Positions 15,744 to 24,924 are shown, counted from the stretch's first letter. The stretch: 42,268 bases of DNA from Streptomyces rubellomurinus (GCF_000961885.1 NZ_JZKH01000075.1:1-42268); one strand, 5' to 3'. Notes: a model not told the origin generated them from the letters alone. Translations and numbers: made by a program.

Positions 15744-16784
15744 ATGCTCTCGCGCCGCACGGCCACCGCCCTCACCTCGGCGGCCGCCGCCGCACTGCTG
15801 CTCGGCGGCACCGCCCCGACCGCCTCCGCCGACACCACCGCGGCGGGCCCCGCCACGCTGTCGGTCTTCGCCTTCAACGTCGACCTCGGCACCGCCGTCG
15901 TCGACAGCACCCAGAACGAGCAGGCCGCCCGCCGCACCCCGGTGATCGAGCAGATCGTCCGTCAGCACAACGCCGACGTGGTGATCCTGGACGAGCAGTT
16001 CAACAACAGCTCGACCGCCGACATCAACGCCAAGCTCGCCGACCTCTACCCGTACCGCACCCCGGTCGTCGGCGGCACCTGCTCCGGCGGCGGCTGGACG
16101 GGCGTCAGCGGCAACTGCTCCAACTCGTGGTTCGTCATCAACGGCGGCACGATGATCCTCTCCAAGTACCCGATCGCCGCCCAGTACGCCCACGTGTTCA
16201 GCAACTCCACCTACGGCACCTGGGACTACCATGCCAACAAGGGCGCGGCGCTGGTCAAGGTGAACAAGAACGGCAGCACCGCCTGGGTGGTCGGCACCCA
16301 CCTGCAGGCCGACGAGTCCGACACCTCCACCGACACCACCCAGTCCACCCGGCTCGGCCAGCTCGCCGAGATCCGCGCCTGGGTGGACGGCATCGTCGGC
16401 AGCGCCGCGCCGGTGCTGATCGGCGGCGACCTCAACGTCGAGTACTTCCACGGCCAGAGCCGCGGCGACTACGCCAACGCCCAGAACGCGGTGAACGGCG
16501 TGCTCGGCACCCCGGCCACCGACCCGGGCCAGAGCCTGAACACCATGGACTGCCCGGCCTCCTCCTGGTGCCAGTACATGGCGGGCGTCGAGACCTTCCC
16601 CAAGGACTACCGGGACGACCTCGACTACATCGGCTACCTGAACGCCCCCGGCCGCCCGGTGCCCGCGTCGATGTCCACCGTCAAGGTCGACTTCGACCCG
16701 CAGGCCGGCTGGACGCCCGGCCAGGTGGACACCAACGCGCCCAGCGACCACTACCCGGTCGAGGCCACCTTCCAGCTCAACTGA
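15744..16784 (+). CDS. Secreted endonuclease/exonuclease/phosphatase family phosphodiesterase (sphingomyelinase-like)
   Basis: The product is 346 residues. A Sec signal peptide (MLSRRTATALTSAAAAALLLG, cleavage expected near ASADT at about residue 30) precedes an EEP fold: FNVDLGT, DVVILDEQFNN (metal-binding Glu), NGGTMILSKYPI, VGTHLQADES (catalytic His), GGDLNVEYFHG (DxN) and the terminal SDHYPVEATF (SDH). This motif set, with the paired cysteines around GGTCSGGGWTGVSGNCSNSW, resembles bacterial sphingomyelinase C; substrates in the fold also include nucleic acids and inositol phosphates. It is monocistronic, with the LacI gene ending 23 bp downstream on the other strand. Confidence 0.88.
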   Translation: MLSRRTATALTSAAAAALLLGGTAPTASADTTAAGPATLSVFAFNVDLGTAVVDSTQNEQAARRTPVIEQIVRQHNADVVILDEQFNNSSTADINAKLADLYPYRTPVVGGTCSGGGWTGVSGNCSNSWFVINGGTMILSKYPIAAQYAHVFSNSTYGTWDYHANKGAALVKVNKNGSTAWVVGTHLQADESDTSTDTTQSTRLGQLAEIRAWVDGIVGSAAPVLIGGDLNVEYFHGQSRGDYANAQNAVNGVLGTPATDPGQSLNTMDCPASSWCQYMAGVETFPKDYRDDLDYIGYLNAPGRPVPASMSTVKVDFDPQAGWTPGQVDTNAPSDHYPVEATFQLN

Positions 16785-16807
16785 CGCACTCCCGACCGGC
16801 CGTGACG

Positions 16808-17866
16808 TCAGCCCGCGGATGCCCCGGATGCCCCGGATGCCGCGGGTGCCGCGGGCCCCGGGCAGCCGCAGGAGCGCCGCAGCACCAGCCGGGCCGGGAA
16901 GGTCCGGGTGCCGCCTGCGCGCCGCTCGGGCCCGCCGAGCACCAGGTCCAGCGCGGCCCGCGCCATCTCGTCCTGCGCGGTGGTGACGGTGGTCAGCGCG
17001 GGCCCGGCGATCACCGCCTCGGCGATGTCGTCGAAGCCCGCCACGGCCAGCTCCTCCGGCACCCGGATGCCCAGGTCGTCGGCGGCCCGCAGCAGCCCGA
17101 TCGCCTGGTCGTCCGTCGCGCAGAACACGGCGGACGGCCGGTCGGGCCGGGCCAGCAGGGCGAGCGCCTCGGTGTGCGCCCGGACCCGGTCGAACGCCGC
17201 CGGGACGAGCCGGCCCTCGGCCGACAGCCCGGCCTCGGCCAGCGCGGCGGCCCAGCCGGCCGTCCGGCAGGTGACCGGGTCGTGCGGGCTGAGCGCGAAG
17301 GTGCCGCCGAAGCAGTGCACCTCGGTGTGCCCGTGCCCGAGCAGGTGGCGCACCACCTCGCGGGCGCCGCCCTCGTCGTCCGCGACCACCGAGACGCTGC
17401 CGGGGCTCTCCGCCCGGTGGTGCAGCAGCACGACCGGGGTGCCGTCGACGGCGTCGAAGCCGCTCAGCCCGGGGGTGGCCGGGTCCTGGGTGACCAGGAT
17501 CAGGCCGTCCACCTGCATGCCGAGGAAGGCCCGGATGTAATGCGCCTCACGCTCGTCCGCGTAGTCGGAGTTGCCGATCAGCAGCAGCCGGCCGTGCTCG
17601 GTGGCGGCCTGCTCGACGGCGTGGGCGAGGCCGGCGAAGAACGGCTGGCGGGCGTCCGGCACGACCATGCCGAGCAGGTTGGTGCGCCGCCGCGCCATCG
17701 CCTGGGCGACCCGGTTGGGCCGGTAGCCGAGCTCCGCCACGGCCGCGAGCACCCGCTCGCGGGTCGCGGCCGCCACCGGCCGCGGCCCGTCGTTGATCAC
17801 ATAACTCACGACCGCCGTGGACGTCCCCGCCAGCCGCGCCACATCGTCCCGTGTCACCCTCGCCAT
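16808..17866 (-). CDS. LacI family transcriptional regulator
   Basis: The product is 352 residues from ATG 17866. The LacI helix-turn-helix and hinge are clear: [57 protein letters not shown]. The periplasmic-binding-protein-like sugar domain follows, from [23 protein letters not shown] to [23 protein letters not shown]. The C-terminus ([20 protein letters not shown]) is low complexity and coded by short repeats. No sugar transporter or hydrolase is adjacent, so the inducer and targets are unknown. A palindrome upstream could serve autoregulation. Confidence 0.92.
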   Translation of the reverse strand: MARVTRDDVARLAGTSTAVVSYVINDGPRPVAAATRERVLAAVAELGYRPNRVAQAMARRRTNLLGMVVPDARQPFFAGLAHAVEQAATEHGRLLLIGNSDYADEREAHYIRAFLGMQVDGLILVTQDPATPGLSGFDAVDGTPVVLLHHRAESPGSVSVVADDEGGAREVVRHLLGHGHTEVHCFGGTFALSPHDPVTCRTAGWAAALAEAGLSAEGRLVPAAFDRVRAHTEALALLARPDRPSAVFCATDDQAIGLLRAADDLGIRVPEELAVAGFDDIAEAVIAGPALTTVTTAQDEMARAALDLVLGGPERRAGGTRTFPARLVLRRSCGCPGPAAPAASGASGASAG

Positions 17867-17897
17867 GACGGCGAGCCTACACAGCGCCTCCGACCAG

Positions 17898-17910
17898 CGC
17901 GTTTTCCGCG
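17898..17910. promoter_or_regulatory. Candidate LacI operator CGCG-TTTTC-CGCG
   Basis: A 13-bp inverted repeat lies 32 bp upstream of the LacI start, in the divergent region shared with the DUF4436 gene. It has the GC-core/A-T-tract style of LacI-family sites but the centre is odd-length. The evidence is its position and symmetry only. Confidence 0.3.
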
Positions 17911-18014
17911 TCCGGGGGAGGCCCCGATCGGCCCGCCGCGGTTGCGGACCGGCCGCCGCCGCCCGCAGGGTGGCTGGACAGGACGCCGTCACCGCCGACC
18001 CCGGGAGCTGGCCG

Positions 18015-18989
18015 ATGAGCGCGCCGCCGCACCGCCGGGCGACTTACGGACGGCCGAAGGTCCGGATCCACGGCCGGGCGCGCGCCGTGGCCGTCCCGCC
18101 GCCGCACCCGAGGGTCCGGCCCTGGCGGGCCTACGCCGTGGTGGCGGTGATCGCGCTGCTGGTCGCCGCCGGGCTGCTGCTCTACGTCGACGAGCGCTCC
18201 AGCCGGGGCCACGCGCAGGTGGCGGGCGCCGCCCCCGGCCCGGACTTCCTGGAGGTCGACGTGGTGCTCCAGCGGGTGGACGCGTCCGCGCAGACGCTCA
18301 GCGCGAAGGTCCTGGCCCAGCCGCACGGCGCCCTGGAGGCACCCGGCGGCGCCCTGGTGCCCGCCCAGGACCTGGTGCTGGAGACCAGTTCGCTGGAGCA
18401 GACCGTGCTCAGGTACCCGGCCGGGCAGCAGATCGCCTCCACCACGGTGGCGTTCAACCTGTACGGCGGCCGGGTCACCGACTACCCGTTCGACCGCTAC
18501 CGCACGGTGGTCGGCTTCCAGGCCACCGTGGGCGGGCGGCCCGTCCCGGTGGTGATCGGGATCGAGGAGGCCGATCCGTTCTTCGCCTTCAGGCGGGACA
18601 CCGAGGACCGCGAGGGCACCGCGGTGGCGATCACCGAGCGGATCAGCCGCTCCCGCAGCACCTTCATCCTGGCCTGGTTCATGATCGGGGCGATGTGGGC
18701 GCTGGCGTTCTCCGTGCTGATCGCCGCCTGGCTGATCGTCCGGCAGCGGCGCGGCCTGCTCTGGCCCGCGCTGAGCTGGATGGCGGCCACCCTGTTCGCC
18801 CTGGTCGGCATGCGCAACGCGGCGCCCGGGAACCCGCCGATCGGCTCGCTGCTGGACTACGCGGCGTTCTTCTGGGCGGAGCTGCTGGTCGCGGTCGGCC
18901 TGACCATGGTCGTGGTGCGCGGCGCCCGGGTGGAGGGCGGCCACCGCGATCCGCCCGCGCGCGACCGGCCCCGGTACGACCGGCCGTAG
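18015..18989 (+). CDS. DUF4436-type membrane protein
   Basis: The product is 324 residues. A basic N-terminus precedes TM1 ([20 protein letters not shown], about 40-60). A long extracytoplasmic domain (about 65-215) contains [27 protein letters not shown] and the conserved [10 protein letters not shown] motif. Three more TMs follow ([26 protein letters not shown], the [14 protein letters not shown] helix and the [17 protein letters not shown] helix), separated by a [17 protein letters not shown] loop. This layout matches the DUF4436 family found in mycobacteria and Streptomyces, of unknown function. ATG 18015 is chosen because earlier starts lie in intergenic-like sequence. Confidence 0.83.
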   Translation: MSAPPHRRATYGRPKVRIHGRARAVAVPPPHPRVRPWRAYAVVAVIALLVAAGLLLYVDERSSRGHAQVAGAAPGPDFLEVDVVLQRVDASAQTLSAKVLAQPHGALEAPGGALVPAQDLVLETSSLEQTVLRYPAGQQIASTTVAFNLYGGRVTDYPFDRYRTVVGFQATVGGRPVPVVIGIEEADPFFAFRRDTEDREGTAVAITERISRSRSTFILAWFMIGAMWALAFSVLIAAWLIVRQRRGLLWPALSWMAATLFALVGMRNAAPGNPPIGSLLDYAAFFWAELLVAVGLTMVVVRGARVEGGHRDPPARDRPRYDRP

Positions 18990-19100
18990 GGTCGCTCCCG
19001 GGGTGCCCACGGCGGGGCCGGGGGCGCCGTCGTGGCCGCCACGCGCTCGATGTCATTCCCGCCGGGCCCCCGGCGGGTCGTCGGAGGGGGGAACCTCGTC

Positions 19101-19958
19101 ATGTCGGAAGTCGGTTCGGCGGTGCCGGTGGCCGTGCTCACGGCGGCCGTGCTGCACGCGGTCTGGAACGGTCTGGCGCACCGGATCCCGGACAAACTGG
19201 TCGGCTTCACGCTGATCAACCTGACCTACACCGCCTGCGCCCTCGTCCTGGTGGCGGTCAACCCGCTGCCGGCCGCCGGCTCCTGGCCGTACCTGCTGGC
19301 CTCGACGGCCGTCCAGACGATCTCGACGGTGCTGCTGCTGCGTGCCTACCAGCTGGGCGACTTCGGGCAGATGTACCCGATCGCGCGCGGCTCGGCGCCG
19401 CTGCTGGTGGCCCTGCTGTCGGTGACGGTGCTCGACCGGCCGCTGGGCGGCGGCGAACTGCTCGGCGTGCTGGTGATCTGCTGCGGGCTGATCGGGCTGG
19501 CCCTGGCCAAGGGCGTGCCCGGGCGGGCGCAGCTGCCCGCCCTCGGGGCCGCCGCCGGGACGGGCGTGATGATCGCCGTGTACACGGTGCTGGACGGTAG
19601 CGGCGTCCGGCACGCCGGGTCGGTCGGCGGCTACGTGGCCTGGCTGTTCCTGCTCCAGGGGCCGGTGCTGGTGCTGGTCGTCCGGCTCCGGCGCGGCCCC
19701 GGGCTGCTGACCGGCGCCCGCCCGGTGCTGGCGGTGGGCGTGGCGGGCGGGGTGCTGTCGCTGACGGCGTACGGCCTGGTGGTGTGGGCGCAGTCCCGGG
19801 GCAGCCTGGCCGCGATCGCGGCGCTGCGCGAGACCAGCATCGTGATCGCCGCGCTGATCGCCACCGTGGTGTTCCGCGAACGGCTGGGGCGGCTGCGGAT
19901 GACCGCGGCCGCCACCGTGCTGGCCGGGATCGTGGTGCTGGAGCTGGCCCGGCCCTGA
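19101..19958 (+). CDS. EamA/DMT family membrane transporter
   Basis: The product is 285 residues with about ten hydrophobic helices in two similar halves, each an EamA unit: VLTAAVLHAVWNGLAHRIPDK and QTISTVLLLRAYQLGDFGQMYPIARGSAPLLVALLSVTVL in the first, VYTVLDGSGVRHAGSVGGYVAWLF and LAAIAALRETSIVIAALIATVVFRERL in the second. Such transporters export small metabolites by proton exchange. The YPIARG..P motif and terminal VFRERLG are typical. Substrate is not predictable. ATG 19101 follows a GGAGG 13 bp upstream. Confidence 0.9.
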   Translation: MSEVGSAVPVAVLTAAVLHAVWNGLAHRIPDKLVGFTLINLTYTACALVLVAVNPLPAAGSWPYLLASTAVQTISTVLLLRAYQLGDFGQMYPIARGSAPLLVALLSVTVLDRPLGGGELLGVLVICCGLIGLALAKGVPGRAQLPALGAAAGTGVMIAVYTVLDGSGVRHAGSVGGYVAWLFLLQGPVLVLVVRLRRGPGLLTGARPVLAVGVAGGVLSLTAYGLVVWAQSRGSLAAIAALRETSIVIAALIATVVFRERLGRLRMTAAATVLAGIVVLELARP

Positions 19959-19981
19959 ACCCGCCTCCGCGCAGGGGGAGT

Positions 19982-20740
19982 TCAGTCCGGGACGAGCACC
20001 GTCAGCGAGGTCTCCACCAGGTGGAAGCCCAGCGACTCGTAGACCCGGCGGGCCGGGTTGCCCTCGCTCACCACCAGGGACACGTCGGCGCCGCCGCGCG
20101 CCGCGAGGTCGGCGATGCCGCGGCGCAGCAGGTCGGCACCGAGGCCGGGGTAGCCGCGGGCCGGGTCGCGGAACACCTCGGCGACCCAGGGCAGGCCGCC
20201 GCGGTCGGTGAGGGTCAGCCCCGCCACCACCCGGTCCTCGCCGTCGACGGCGAGCAGGCTGGACGGCAGCACCGGGCCGATCGCCTCCCCGGCGAGCAGC
20301 GGGCCGAGCCGCTCGGCGACCGCCCGCGCGTCGTCGCCCGGGAAGTGGTCCACGTGGCCGGGGGCGAAGGCGGCCCGCCAGGCCGCCAGCAGCTCCTCGG
20401 GCCCGCGGTCGGCGGGCACCGCCCGGATGCCGTCGCGCAGCGGTGCGTCGGCCCAGTCGGCGGGCGGGGGGTCGGCGCGCAGGTCGCGCCGCAGGGTGTG
20501 GGCGTGCCGCAGCACGGTCGCGCCGCGGGCCAGCAGCGCCTGCCCCACCGCGGGCTCGGCGGACACCACCCAGCCGGGCAGTTCGGCGCGGATGAACCCG
20601 GCCGGGTCGGCCGCCGCCGCGGAGCCGTCCAGCACCTCCAGCAGGTCGGCCCACGGCCGGCCCTCCCGTTCGCCCGGGAGGTAGCTCAGCACGGGCACGC
20701 CGTCCCCGTCGTGCCTGGTCACCCGGTCCGGTTCGGTCAT
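19982..20740 (-). CDS. GNAT family N-acetyltransferase
   Basis: The product is 252 residues. The N-terminal 90 residues form an extension (LPGWVVSAEPAVGQALLARGATVLRHAHTL). The GNAT domain follows, with SSLLAVDGEDRVVAGLTLTDRGGLPWVAEVFRDPARGYPGLGADLLRRGIADLAARG as the beta4-motif A region and SLVVSEGNPARRVYESLGFHLVE as motif B. It ends convergently with the EamA gene, 23 bp away. The substrate is unknown. Confidence 0.86.
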   Translation of the reverse strand: MTEPDRVTRHDGDGVPVLSYLPGEREGRPWADLLEVLDGSAAAADPAGFIRAELPGWVVSAEPAVGQALLARGATVLRHAHTLRRDLRADPPPADWADAPLRDGIRAVPADRGPEELLAAWRAAFAPGHVDHFPGDDARAVAERLGPLLAGEAIGPVLPSSLLAVDGEDRVVAGLTLTDRGGLPWVAEVFRDPARGYPGLGADLLRRGIADLAARGGADVSLVVSEGNPARRVYESLGFHLVETSLTVLVPD

Positions 20741-20832
20741 GGCCCACCCCTGTCGCGAGATCGTTCGCCGGCGGCCCATGCTGACCACGAACGGGCCCTC
20801 GTGGCAACCGGATTTCCGTCGGCGACCGGGCG

Positions 20833-21927
20833 TCAGCCGACCACGGCGGCGCGGACGCAGAGCACGTCCGGCAGGTGGGAGACCAGCAGCCGCCAGCTCT
20901 CGCCCTCGTCCCGGCTGCCGTACACGTCGCCGGTGCGGTTGCCGAAGTAGATCCCGGCCGGGTCGGCGTCGTCGGTGCGCAGCGCGTCGCGCAGCACGAT
21001 GCCGTAGTGGTCCTCGTCGGGCAGGCCGGCGGCGAGCTGCTGCCAGCTGTCGCCGCCGTCGTTGGTGCGGAAGACCCGGCAGCGGCGCCCGGGCGGGATG
21101 CGGTCGTCGGAGCCGCCGAGCGGGAAGAGGTAGGCGGTGTCGCCCCGGCGCGGGTGGGCGGCGACGGCGAAGCCGAACTCGGCGGGCAGCCCGTCCACGA
21201 TCGAGTGCCAGCTGCCGCCCCAGTCGTCGCTGCGGTAGACGCCGCCGTGGTTCTGCAGGTAGAGCCGGTCGGGGTGGGCCGGGTCCGGGGCGATTTTGTG
21301 GACGCACTGGCCGAACTCGGGGTACTGGCGGTCGGGCGGGAAGAACTCGGCGCGCAGGCCGGTGTTGGAGGGCTGCCAGCTGTCGCCGCCGTCCTTGCTG
21401 CGGTAGACGCCGCCGCTGGAGACGGCGACCAGCAGCCGCTGCGGGTCGCGCGGGTGGGTGAGGATGGTGTGCAGGCCCTGGCCGCCGTAGCCGGCGCCCC
21501 ACTCGGGCCGCTGCGGGTGGTCCCACAGCGACTCGACCAGGCCGAAGGTCTCGCCGCCGTCCGTGGAGCGGAACAGCGCGGCGGGCTCGGTGCCGGCGTA
21601 GACCACGCCGGGCGCCTCCGGGCCGGCGGGCTGGAGCTGCCAGACCCGGGTGAGCGAGGCGCCGGTGGACTCGGGGAAGCGGACGGCCGGCCGGGGCGGC
21701 TCGAACCAGCTGGCGCCGAGGTCGTCGGAGCGCCAGACCGACGGGCCCCAGTGGCTGCTGTCGGCGCCGACCAGGAGTCTGGTCCGGTTGTCGCGGCGGT
21801 CGACGGCGACGGAGTAGATCGCGTTCATCGGGAAGTGCGGTCCGCTGAACTCCCAGTCCAGCCGGTCGCCGCTGCGGCCGAGAAAGAGGCCCTTCTCCGT
21901 TCCGACCGCCAACAGCACCTCGGTCAT
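20833..21927 (-). CDS. Asp-box (BNR/sortilin-like) beta-propeller protein
   Basis: The product is 364 residues without a signal peptide, so it is probably cytoplasmic. It contains six Asp-box repeats of the S-x-D-x-G-x-x-W type: SDDLGASW, STDGGETF, SKDGGDSW, SDDWGGSW, TNDGGDSW and SRDEGESW, which mark the hairpins of a propeller of the sialidase/VPS10 type. The N-terminus (VLLAVGTEKGLFLGRS) is typical of a widespread actinobacterial and proteobacterial family annotated as exo-alpha-sialidase or glycosyl hydrolase. The catalytic arginine triad of true sialidases is not evident, so enzyme activity is doubtful. Function unknown. Confidence 0.87.
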   Translation of the reverse strand: MTEVLLAVGTEKGLFLGRSGDRLDWEFSGPHFPMNAIYSVAVDRRDNRTRLLVGADSSHWGPSVWRSDDLGASWFEPPRPAVRFPESTGASLTRVWQLQPAGPEAPGVVYAGTEPAALFRSTDGGETFGLVESLWDHPQRPEWGAGYGGQGLHTILTHPRDPQRLLVAVSSGGVYRSKDGGDSWQPSNTGLRAEFFPPDRQYPEFGQCVHKIAPDPAHPDRLYLQNHGGVYRSDDWGGSWHSIVDGLPAEFGFAVAAHPRRGDTAYLFPLGGSDDRIPPGRRCRVFRTNDGGDSWQQLAAGLPDEDHYGIVLRDALRTDDADPAGIYFGNRTGDVYGSRDEGESWRLLVSHLPDVLCVRAAVVG

Positions 21928-22040
21928 GCCTCACACCACCTCGTCACGAGCACGGCCCCCCGGGACGGCCCCCGACTGCCAGTGTCCCGCCGTCCACCGT
22001 TGGTCACATCTCGCCGCGCCGCCGGCCCGGGGGGGCGACG

Positions 22041-23483
22041 TCAGCCCCGGCAGCCCTCCAGCAGCCGCAGCCAGACCTCGCTGATCGTCGGGTAGGCGGG
22101 CACCGCGTGCCAGAGCCGGTCGATCGGCACCTCGCCGACCACCGCGACGGTCGCCGAGTGCAGCAGTTCGGCGACGCCGGGGCCGACCAGGCAGGCGCCG
22201 ACGATCACCCCGCGGTCCAGGTCGAAGACCACCCGGGCCCGGCCGCGGTAGTCGTCGGCGTACAGCGAGGCCCCGGCGACGGCGCCGATCTCGTGGTCCA
22301 CCGCCTTGACCCGCAGCCCGGCCTCCTCGGCGGCCGCCAGGGTCAGGCCGACCGCGGCGACCTCCGGTTGCGTGAACACCACCTGGGGCGCGCCCGCGAG
22401 GTCGGCGGAAGCGGCGTGCGCGCCCCAGCGCGAGGTGTCCAGCGTGCGCCCCTGGGCGCGGGCGGCGATCGCCGCGCCCGTGATCCGGGCCTGGTACTTG
22501 CCCTGGTGGGTGAGCAGCGCCCGGTGGTTGACGTCCCCGGCGGCGTACAGCCACCCGCCGTCCACCCCGAGCACCGTGCAGCTGTCGTCCACCTCCAGCC
22601 AGTCGCCCGGCTTCAGGCCGATCTGCTCCAGCCCGATGTCGGCGGTGCGCGGGGCCCGGCCGGTCGCGTACAGCACCTCGTCGGCGGTCAGGTCCCCGCC
22701 GTCGTCGAGGGTGAGGGTCACCGGCCCGGAGCCGTCCGCCCGCCGCAGCGCGCCGATCCGCGCCCCGAGCCGCACGTCCACCCCGGCCGCCTGCAGGCCG
22801 TCCGCGACCAGCTCGCCCGCGAACGGCTCCATCCGGGGCAGCAGGCCGGCGCCGCGCACCAGCAGCACCACCTCCGAGCCGAGCGCCCGCCAGGCGGCGG
22901 CCATCTCCACCCCCACCACCCCGCCGCCGACCACGGCGAGGCGCCCGGGCACGGTGGGGGAGCTGGTCGCGTCCCGGCTGGTCCACGGGTGCGCCTCGGC
23001 CAGACCGGGCACGCCGCCGGGCAGCACCGGGCGGCTGCCGGTGCACACGGCGACGGCGTGCCGGGCGGTGAGCACCCGCTCGCCGCCGTCCTCGGCCTCC
23101 ACCGCCACCGTCCGCACGCCCGCCAGCCGGCCGTGGCCGCGCACCAGCTCGATGCCGGTCTCCCGCAGCCACGTCACCTGGCCGTCGTCCTTCCAGTGCG
23201 AGGCGAACGCGTCGCGCCGGGCCAGCACCGCGGCCGGGTCCAGCCGCCGGTCGCCCACCGCCTCCCGGACGCCGGCCACCGCGCGCGCCTCGTCCAGCGC
23301 CGCGACCGGGCGCAGCAGCGCCTTGCTGGGCATGCAGGCCCAGTACGAGCACTCGCCGCCGACCAATTCGGCCTCCACGACGACCGTGCGCAGGCCGGCC
23401 GCGGCCGTCCGGTCGGCCACGTTCTCGCCGGTCGGCCCGGCTCCCAGGACGATGACGTCGTACTCGTCGGCGCTGTCGGTCAT
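22041..23483 (-). CDS. Pyridine nucleotide-disulfide oxidoreductase (lipoamide dehydrogenase/mercuric reductase-like)
   Basis: The product is 480 residues. The FAD motif is VIVLGAGPTGENVADRTAAAGLRTVVVE (residues 10-37). The redox-active pair is in GGECSYWACMPSKALLRP (two Cys five residues apart, as in lipoamide dehydrogenase). The NAD(P) motif is VVGGGVVGVEMAAAWRALGSEVVLLVRG, the second FAD motif YAAGDVNHRALLTHQGKYQARI, and the C-terminus HAVPAYPTISEVWL holds the His-Glu of the dimer-interface active site. The SYWA between the cysteines differs from the usual LNVG/I. No E1/E2 genes are nearby and no mercury genes, so a specialised disulfide or quinone reductase is likelier than lipoamide dehydrogenase. 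Confidence 0.91.
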   Translation of the reverse strand: MTDSADEYDVIVLGAGPTGENVADRTAAAGLRTVVVEAELVGGECSYWACMPSKALLRPVAALDEARAVAGVREAVGDRRLDPAAVLARRDAFASHWKDDGQVTWLRETGIELVRGHGRLAGVRTVAVEAEDGGERVLTARHAVAVCTGSRPVLPGGVPGLAEAHPWTSRDATSSPTVPGRLAVVGGGVVGVEMAAAWRALGSEVVLLVRGAGLLPRMEPFAGELVADGLQAAGVDVRLGARIGALRRADGSGPVTLTLDDGGDLTADEVLYATGRAPRTADIGLEQIGLKPGDWLEVDDSCTVLGVDGGWLYAAGDVNHRALLTHQGKYQARITGAAIAARAQGRTLDTSRWGAHAASADLAGAPQVVFTQPEVAAVGLTLAAAEEAGLRVKAVDHEIGAVAGASLYADDYRGRARVVFDLDRGVIVGACLVGPGVAELLHSATVAVVGEVPIDRLWHAVPAYPTISEVWLRLLEGCRG

Positions 23484-23571
23484 GGCGGTCCTCCGTGCGG
23501 TCGCTCGCTGTCCACCGGTTCGTCCCCCTCCAGAGCCTGACCCGAACCGCCGTGCGCGGCCACTTCTGCGG

Positions 23572-24315
23572 TCAGCGCGCGGGCGGCTCCGCGAGCTCGG
23601 CCAGCAGCGCCGCCGTGTCGGCCGGGCGGGAGAACATCGGCCAGTGCCCGGTGGGCAGTTCGCGCAGCTCCCAGTTCGGCCCGGCCAGCGCGGCGAACCA
23701 CGGGTGCCCGGCGGCGATCAGCTCCCGCACCTGCGCCAGCGGGAACGAGCAGCTGACGAGGGCCTGCGGCAGGGCGGCCCCGGCTCCGGTCAGCCGCAGC
23801 CGGTCCGTGTACGCGGCGACCGGTTCGGCGGTGGAGCGCTCGCGGATGCGCGCCAGCACGGCCTCGTCCAGGCCCTCGATGCTGGAGCCCTCGGCGGTCA
23901 GGACGTCCCACGGCGGCAGCGGCAGGCGGCCGTCGACCACCAGGGCCTCGGCGGCCGCCCGGTAGGAGGGCCGCCACATGTCGTACAGCGAGCCGCCGTC
24001 CGCGATCGGCCCGGAGTCCAGGTGGACCACCCGGCGGATCCGCTCCGGCATCCGGTCGGCGAGCCCGGTCACCGGGGCGCAGCCGCCGCTGTGCCCGACC
24101 AGCACCACCTCCCACAGGTCCTCCCGGACCAGCAGCTCGGCCAGGTCGGCGATGCGCTCCTCCAGGCCGAACTCGCCCTTCTCGCCGGCCCGTTCGGCCG
24201 TCCCGGGCAGGCTCACCGGGTACACGGCGTGCCCGGCGGCCCGCAGCGGCGCGGCCACCTCGTCCCAGGCCCAGGCGCCGAGCCAGAAACCGGGGACCAG
24301 TACGAACGTGCTCAT
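23572..24315 (-). CDS. Alpha/beta hydrolase
   Basis: The product is 247 residues. MSTFVLVPGFWLGAWAWDEVAAPLRAAGHAVYPVSLPG gives the first strand and oxyanion-hole region, VVLVGHSGGCAPVTG contains the nucleophilic Ser (GHSGG), and ELPTGHWPMFSRPADTAALL supplies the catalytic His. It belongs to the small EstC/salicylate esterase-like group. Substrate unknown. It lies downstream of thioredoxin on the same strand but a very strong terminator separates the two. ATG 24315 is preferred over an upstream frame to 24381. Confidence 0.89.
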   Translation of the reverse strand: MSTFVLVPGFWLGAWAWDEVAAPLRAAGHAVYPVSLPGTAERAGEKGEFGLEERIADLAELLVREDLWEVVLVGHSGGCAPVTGLADRMPERIRRVVHLDSGPIADGGSLYDMWRPSYRAAAEALVVDGRLPLPPWDVLTAEGSSIEGLDEAVLARIRERSTAEPVAAYTDRLRLTGAGAALPQALVSCSFPLAQVRELIAAGHPWFAALAGPNWELRELPTGHWPMFSRPADTAALLAELAEPPAR

Positions 24316-24397
24316 GGGCGGATCGCTCCCGTCGTCGGTGGGGTCGCTGCTCCCGACGACTCTAGGGGGTGCCTCCGACATCGGGTGCGGACGCGGC

Positions 24398-24429
24398 AGG
24401 GCCCGGGGAGCACGTGCTCCCCGGGCCCT
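24398..24429 (-). terminator. Perfect 32-bp palindrome downstream of thioredoxin
   Basis: The 16-bp left arm (24398-24413, AGGGCCCGGGGAGCAC) is exactly complementary to the right arm (24414-24429), centred on CACGTG. It starts 25 bp after the thioredoxin stop in transcription order. No U-tract follows, as is common for actinomycete hairpin terminators. Confidence 0.75.
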
Positions 24430-24453
24430 CGCACGGCAGCGGCAGCGGCAGCG

Positions 24454-24846
24454 TCAGGCCTGGCCCTCGGCCGCCGCCTGGTCCTCCGCGACCTTGCGCT
24501 TCACCTCGGCCATGTCCAGGTTGCGGGCCTGCCCGATCAGGTCCTCGAACACCGCCTCCGGCAGCGCGCCGGCCTGCGAGAACACCAGCACGCCCTCGCG
24601 GATGATCGCCAGCGTCGGGATCGACTGGATGCCGAACGTGGCGGCCAGCTCCTGCTGCGCCTCGGTGTCCACCTTGGTGAAGACGAGGTCCGGGTGCCGC
24701 TCGGCCGCCTTCTCGTACACCGGGGCGAACTGGCGGCACGGCCCGCACCACCCGGCCCAGAAGTCGATGAAGACGAAGTCCTTGCCCTCCGGGCCCGGGA
24801 CGATCTCGTCGAAGTTCTCCTTGGTCAGCTCGACCGTGCTGCTCAT
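24454..24846 (-). CDS. trxA: Thioredoxin
   Basis: The product is 130 residues. Active site FIDFWAGWCGPCRQFAPVYEKAAE gives the canonical WCGPC (about residues 33-37), and the cis-proline motif is FGIQSIPTLAIIREG. A short extra helix at the C-terminus (MAEVKRKVAEDQAAAEGQA) goes beyond the 108-residue core. It reduces cytoplasmic protein disulfides with electrons from thioredoxin reductase; the reductase gene is not in the window. A SigR-type promoter lies upstream, which fits thiol-stress induction. The exact paralog (trxA or trxC) cannot be told from sequence here. Confidence 0.95.
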   Translation of the reverse strand: MSSTVELTKENFDEIVPGPEGKDFVFIDFWAGWCGPCRQFAPVYEKAAERHPDLVFTKVDTEAQQELAATFGIQSIPTLAIIREGVLVFSQAGALPEAVFEDLIGQARNLDMAEVKRKVAEDQAAAEGQA

Positions 24847-24898
24847 CTCGCGATTCCTTCCCTTCCGGAGGCGGCGGTTCAGACCATGTGCCCGCCAC

Positions 24899-24924
24899 AA
24901 CGGTGGCCGTCGGCCGGGTATTCC
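24899..24924 (-). promoter_or_regulatory. SigR promoter for thioredoxin (GGAAT-N18-GTT)
   Basis: On the minus strand GGAAT (24924 to 24920) is separated by exactly 18 bp from GTT (24901 to 24899). This matches the known Streptomyces SigR consensus for the disulfide-stress regulon, whose classic members include thioredoxin genes. The predicted transcript would have a leader of roughly 45 bases before ATG 24846. Confidence 0.75.

Noticed and set aside
15539..19600. Plus-strand open frame of 1353 codons
   Set aside because: It crosses five well-supported genes and has no recognisable domain.
20833..21927. Secreted sialidase
   Set aside because: The Asp boxes are clear, but there is no signal peptide and no visible arginine triad; only the propeller fold is supported.
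22041..23483. Mercuric reductase
   Set aside because: No N-terminal metal-binding domain, no C-terminal vicinal cysteines and no other mer genes.
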